In this document: positions 61,532 to 64,000 of the stretch, piece by piece
Numbering within the stretch: the first letter of the stretch is position 1
Layout: each line of letters begins with the position of its first letter
Source: Trichoplax sp. H2
Lineage: Eukaryota; Placozoa; Uniplacotomia; Trichoplacea
Direction: 5' to 3'
NCBI GenBank assembly: GCA_003344405.1
Contig: NOWV01000066.1
Span: forward strand, 62,001-126,000
Length of the DNA stretch: 64,000 nt
Translations under genes and position numbers: made by a program
The notes under the pieces: model-generated
What the model saw: only the letters and a program-made list of their open reading frames with translations
Database searches by the model: none
What the model was told of the DNA's origin: nothing

Positions 61532-64000
61532 ATGCCTATCAAACGTAATATTAAAAGTGTAGGCATTGAAGATAGTTTTGAGAAAGCCGTTAGTAGGTTG
61601 CGTCTGGAGAAATGTGCTGCTTTACGTGATCGTAGGAAATGGCTCTCCTTGGAAAGGATCAAGAAGCACTTTCTAACCACTAAGGTAATAACTCTTAGGC
61701 TATAATATTACTTAGAGTCAGCCATAATGAGTTAAAGAATAGTCTCCCATCTTCAGTCGATAACTGTTTAGGATTAAGGCGCTTCTTCTCTTTCGTAAAA
61801 TTTTATAAAGAATAATATATTCGCTGTCTAATATATAGTAATTTATACATAATATGATGATTATAAATATTTATCGGCTATCGACCGTATTCTACTTCCT
61901 GATCTGTCCTATTCGTTGTTAAGCCTAAATCTGCTTAAAGATATCATCATTCGCAAAAATCTCTGACGTTCTTCTTTTTATAGTACAAACACAGTGATAG
62001 ATAACTGTTTAGCTCGATCTCGTCGGTATGATTAAAGTTTCTCAAGCTAAATAGTACTTTAAGTAATATTGCAATTAGATAATAAATAGTTTTAAAAACA
62101 AAAATAGAACCATATGGTCTTTAAAGTACAGCTTAAAATCTTGTATTATCGTTAAGTCTGTTGCCTAATTATGCTAGTGTAAATGAAAGATATTCTATCC
62201 AATGTTTTCAATTTTACGTGTTTTCCGGTTAAAAACTCTAATCCTCATCTCAATTTGATCATGTTAGGTTCTTCGTTCCTTTCTACATACTTTGAACATT
62301 GTCGTTTTTTACTTAATGGCATTAGCTGCTCTATCAACTTGGATATGCCAGAGATTTCGTAAGCAAGATAGTCATAATTGCCACTGGTTTATTTATTTAT
62401 CGGATCTTTTATTTTTTTGTTTATAATAATTTCTTATACTGATGTTGAAATATCAGCCTTTCCAATTGTAATATTTTTCTGATATTGAACCCGAAAGAAT
62501 AGATTTTCATCCCATGACAAAATTTTGCACTATATTATTTGTAGTGTGATGCAATCAGATATTAGTTTAATTGGTACGGAATACTACAGTAGTTTAACCC
62601 TATTCTGGCGCGAATAAATCTCATCCTTCCAAAACAGTAAAAGGATTTCTCGATAGCTTACATTTCTGCTTGATTCTCTGACACTGACTGGAGAGACGTT
62701 TATCATAGAAGCAATCAATAGTTGATTTTCCAAATCTAGCTAGCTTTGCGTCTCTTATAGATCTGCTGATTAATTACTACAGTAACCATATCTATGCTTT
62801 GTTTAAAGCATATGATGCAAAATATTCTTATTTTGTACTTTATTTATGTTTACAATAACCCGATTTATGAATTGTGACGATAATAATTCCATCGTATTAA
62901 TGGATTCTATCTTGAATAATGCTCTATACAAGTCTCTCAATCTTTGATTGATGAAAACACTGATCAGTGATACGTTTATCTTAAAGTACTGAAACTTTAG
63001 CTGTAACTATGACTAACCCATGAAAATATCTTCGTCAACAAGATTTATAATATTATAGAATCTAACAAGTATCTATAACACAAGTATAATCATAACGATA
63101 GCATACTTTCCCCTAGACATTTACTTTGATGTTCAAATGACAACCTTTGTTGGTCCTACCGTCTTCCCATTAGCTTTTCAAATTAATGGTAAGAAGTACT
63201 AGTATAGAATTCCTCTGTATTACCCTTATGCAGTCATCAAAAATTGCTTAATTCCTTTTTGCCTATAGCTACCTTCCAGCGTCGAGAACGAGTTTTAGAA
63301 TATTTAGCAGAGATGAAAGCAGCCCTGATGGAATTACTTTTCTGTCATAAGAATTGGACTAAACCAGCAGGTTAAGTTATTATACTTATATTTTTAAATA
63401 AGACGAAAACTGACTAAACAAGCTCAGTAGGATGTACTTAATATATTTTACCATGGTAAATATTTTAGGCCTTCCAAATTCTTTTGCTCGGACAACAGCC
63501 CTAAGATTACAAGAACTTATCGTTAGCATCCATCTATACCTTTTGCAAGAAAAGGAAAAGGAAAGGCTCTCTTTATTACGGGTAATGAGGTGTACGCTAT
63601 AGTAATTTCTTTAAAGTCAAGAATAGCAATTCTATTCTATGGAAATGTGATACATTAGACTTGGTCGTATTAATTGGCCTACCGTAGATCCCATTGGAAT
63701 AGAGATAGTAGTAATATCATTTATCAGGTTAATATAGTTGTTTAAGATGGGACTAGATAAAAAAATTAATGGCGATGCGATAGAAACTTCTATAGTTATT
63801 ACCAATCATACTGTGGTTACTTATATTTATATACGAGTATGACAGTATTATCAATTATCGCGCAAATTTAACTGTTCTACGTGAATCGGAGAATTAATTT
63901 GATAATGTTTCATTTGCATCTAGACAATCTATCACTTGCTTAGCAGCCTTAGTGAGCGTAATGAAATTATCCGAGATACTCCACTCTGTGGTGCTGGCCC
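61532..64000 (+). CDS. Unidentified coiled-coil-type gene, 5' exons only
   Basis: The first exon 61532-61684 starts MPIKRNIKSVGIEDSFEKAV, ends KKHFLTTK, and is followed by a GTAATA donor. A later exon, 63269-63370, runs from a cctatag acceptor to a GTTAAG donor and reads RRERVLEYLAEMKAALMELL. The exon 63469-63581 joins it in phase through a split Gly codon and reads LPNSFARTTALRLQELIVSI, then LLQEKEKERLSLLR. Exon 1 to the exon at 63269 does not match in phase, so at least one exon between 61.7 and 63.2 kb has not been recognised. A further acceptor (gcttag at about 63945) may open an exon that leaves the window. The peptides are helical, rich in Arg/Lys/Glu/Leu and coiled-coil-like. I do not recognise the family. 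Confidence 0.5.

Noticed and set aside
53361-64000. Retrotransposon or viral genes in the gene-poor right part
   Set aside because: No reverse transcriptase, integrase, capsid or long terminal repeat signature was seen in any frame.

Overview
This 64 kb window is AT-rich eukaryotic DNA. Its genes are split by many short introns with GT..AG ends, mostly 40-400 bp, and its proteins are clearly metazoan: a rhodopsin-class GPCR, a full-length DOP1 (Dopey) trafficking protein, a multi-repeat cation-independent mannose-6-phosphate receptor and a ZU5-UPA relic. Compact introns, abundant TACTGTAC-type palindromes and this gene set suggest a placozoan (Trichoplax-like) nuclear scaffold. That taxonomic call is an inference from style, not a database match. 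Splice sites were read by eye and may be off by a few bases.

Layout. 1-4.2 kb is mostly non-coding, with two short decayed coding-like stretches. At 4.26-5.30 kb (+) lies an intronless class A GPCR. 5.3-10 kb holds a five-unit tandem repeat (6.93-7.96 kb), a terminal-exon-like frame and a long foldback palindrome. 10.0-11.8 kb (+) is a broken ZU5-UPA gene preceded by two tandem copies of a 102-nt exon. 12-30 kb is a repeat-rich region built from three diverging copies of one segment. Each copy carries a four-exon SAM-dependent methyltransferase on the minus strand: copy A reads through as 271 aa, copy B has the same exon lengths but a 132-bp internal duplication with a stop, and copy C is a truncated pseudogene. 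Tandem satellites, GPCR remnants, foldback elements and small GC hairpins surround them. At 30.0-31.1 kb a 20-N gap is flanked by the same sequence on both sides, so an assembly or haplotype artefact is likely there.

32.1-43.8 kb (-) is a complete DOP1 gene of 21 exons and about 2,390 aa. 46.4-53.7 kb (-) is the mannose-6-phosphate receptor, 13 exons read so far, with transmembrane segment and a GGA-type acidic dileucine tail; its signal peptide and first exons were not found. 53.7-61.5 kb is nearly gene-free apart from one decayed small locus at 56.1-56.6 kb. The first exons of an unidentified coiled-coil gene (+) start at 61.5 kb and run off the end.

The two large genes share a theme. DOP1 acts in Golgi/endosome membrane traffic, and the receptor is the classical cargo receptor cycling between trans-Golgi and endosomes. 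They sit on the same strand 2.5 kb apart; whether this is more than chance cannot be told from one window. The most unusual structures are the duplicated 102-nt exon pair, the foldback elements (one present in only one methyltransferase copy), the transposon-like element whose second copy truncates methyltransferase copy C, the repeated small GC hairpins, the missing AG acceptor in DOP1, and the receptor's three domains with a full sugar-binding quartet.
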